Shown here piece after piece: positions 63,816 to 64,000 of a stretch of 64,000 nucleotides of DNA. Source of the DNA: Planktotalea arctica. GTDB lineage: Bacteria; Pseudomonadota; Alphaproteobacteria; Rhodobacterales; Rhodobacteraceae. A program made the translations under genes and the position numbers. The DNA lies in assembly GCF_002105285.1 (NCBI RefSeq), contig NZ_MUHR01000001.1, positions 372,001-436,000 on the forward strand, in the 5' to 3' direction. Under the pieces are notes generated by a model that searched no databases, was not told the DNA's origin, and saw only the letters and a program-made list of their open reading frames with translations. Position 1 is the stretch's first letter. The number at the start of each line of letters is the position of its first letter.

Positions 63816-64000
63816 ATGACCCTACTGATCGCCGGACTTATCCTTTGGACCGTCACCCATTATTTCAAGCGCCTGATGCCTGCGCAGCGTGCCGCGATGG
63901 GTGCTAAGGGGCGAGGGCCGATTGCGATTTTGATTGTGGTGAGCCTGTTGATGATGATCTTCGGTTATCGCTGGGCAGAGTTCATCAGTGTTTGGTCGCC
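63816..64000 (+). CDS. NnrU-like membrane protein (3' end outside window)
   Basis: The first 61 residues are seen: MTLLIAGLILWTVTHYFKRL, a basic loop (AQRAAMGAKGRGP) and a second helix (IAILIVVSLLMMIFGYRWAEF). The pattern fits the NnrU family of membrane proteins linked with nitrite/nitric-oxide reduction, though many members lie outside denitrification clusters. It starts 6 nt after mcl2 and is probably co-transcribed with it. Confidence 0.72.
   Translation, partial: MTLLIAGLILWTVTHYFKRLMPAQRAAMGAKGRGPIAILIVVSLLMMIFGYRWAEFISVWS

Overview
The window looks like the chromosome of a Rhodobacteraceae (Roseobacter-group) alphaproteobacterium. The gene order mdh-sucC-sucD-sucA-sucB-lpd, both malyl-CoA-handling enzymes (Mcl1 lyase and Mcl2 thioesterase), a monomeric NADP isocitrate dehydrogenase, argH-small lipoprotein-lysA-TIGR02302, and a family of short palindromic intergenic repeats together fit this group. 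No rRNA, tRNA, insertion sequence, prophage or CRISPR array was seen. About 62 protein genes were called; most starts were moved inward to a codon with a ribosome-binding site or one overlapping the upstream stop.

Layout. (1) 1-6373: the tail of a GST-like gene, a small secreted protein, lepA, then a four-gene minus-strand operon (flavin monooxygenase, bile-acid-symporter-family transporter, two short-chain dehydrogenases) joined by 4-nt overlaps. (2) 6573-14518: monomeric icd, then a tight six-gene minus-strand operon (FAS1/MaoC-like hydratase, acyl-CoA dehydrogenase, class III CoA transferase, rhodanese, FAD oxidoreductase, uronate-dehydrogenase-like SDR) that reads as an uncharacterised carboxylic-acid catabolic module. 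(3) 14543-17718: zinc uptake locus zur-znuC-znuB divergent from znuA, with two mirror-image Zur boxes between them. (4) 17715-21796: mcl1, convergent with znuA, then dgcN-dgcA-dat, a D-amino acid / D-glutamate catabolic operon. (5) 22147-33376: an OmpA-family protein, DUF1244, a formylglutamate-amidohydrolase-family protein, pyk with a LacI-type operator, rpmI-rplT, pheS-pheT, ytoQ, a GST. (6) 33526-38410: mscL, ald with its divergent Lrp regulator, a solitary and diverged ectoine synthase, an LpxR-like lipid A deacylase, a Hint-domain protein. (7) 38529-49674: a TlpA-like thioredoxin, argH, an LptM-like lipoprotein, DUF2834, an ATP-grasp protein, lysA, a TIGR02302 protein, a zinc-ribbon membrane protein, ftsE-ftsX-plsC. 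(8) 49706-61422: the TCA cluster on the minus strand, with extra genes inserted: a lipoprotein between sucC and sucD, and zinc-ribbon/glycosyltransferase/MAPEG genes between sucB and lpd. (9) 61581-64000: a TauE/SafE permease, a small secreted protein, mcl2 and the start of an nnrU-like gene.

How it fits together. The window carries much of central carbon metabolism: pyruvate kinase, isocitrate dehydrogenase, the 2-oxoglutarate dehydrogenase complex, succinyl-CoA synthetase and malate dehydrogenase. Mcl1 and Mcl2 suggest acetyl-CoA assimilation through the ethylmalonyl-CoA pathway. The dgcN-dgcA-dat operon would feed D-amino acids (for example from peptidoglycan) into N-acetyl-L-glutamate. 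The six-gene operon at 8878-14518 and the four-gene operon at 2474-6373 are the best candidates for catabolic functions not yet described. Both are inferences from family membership and gene order.
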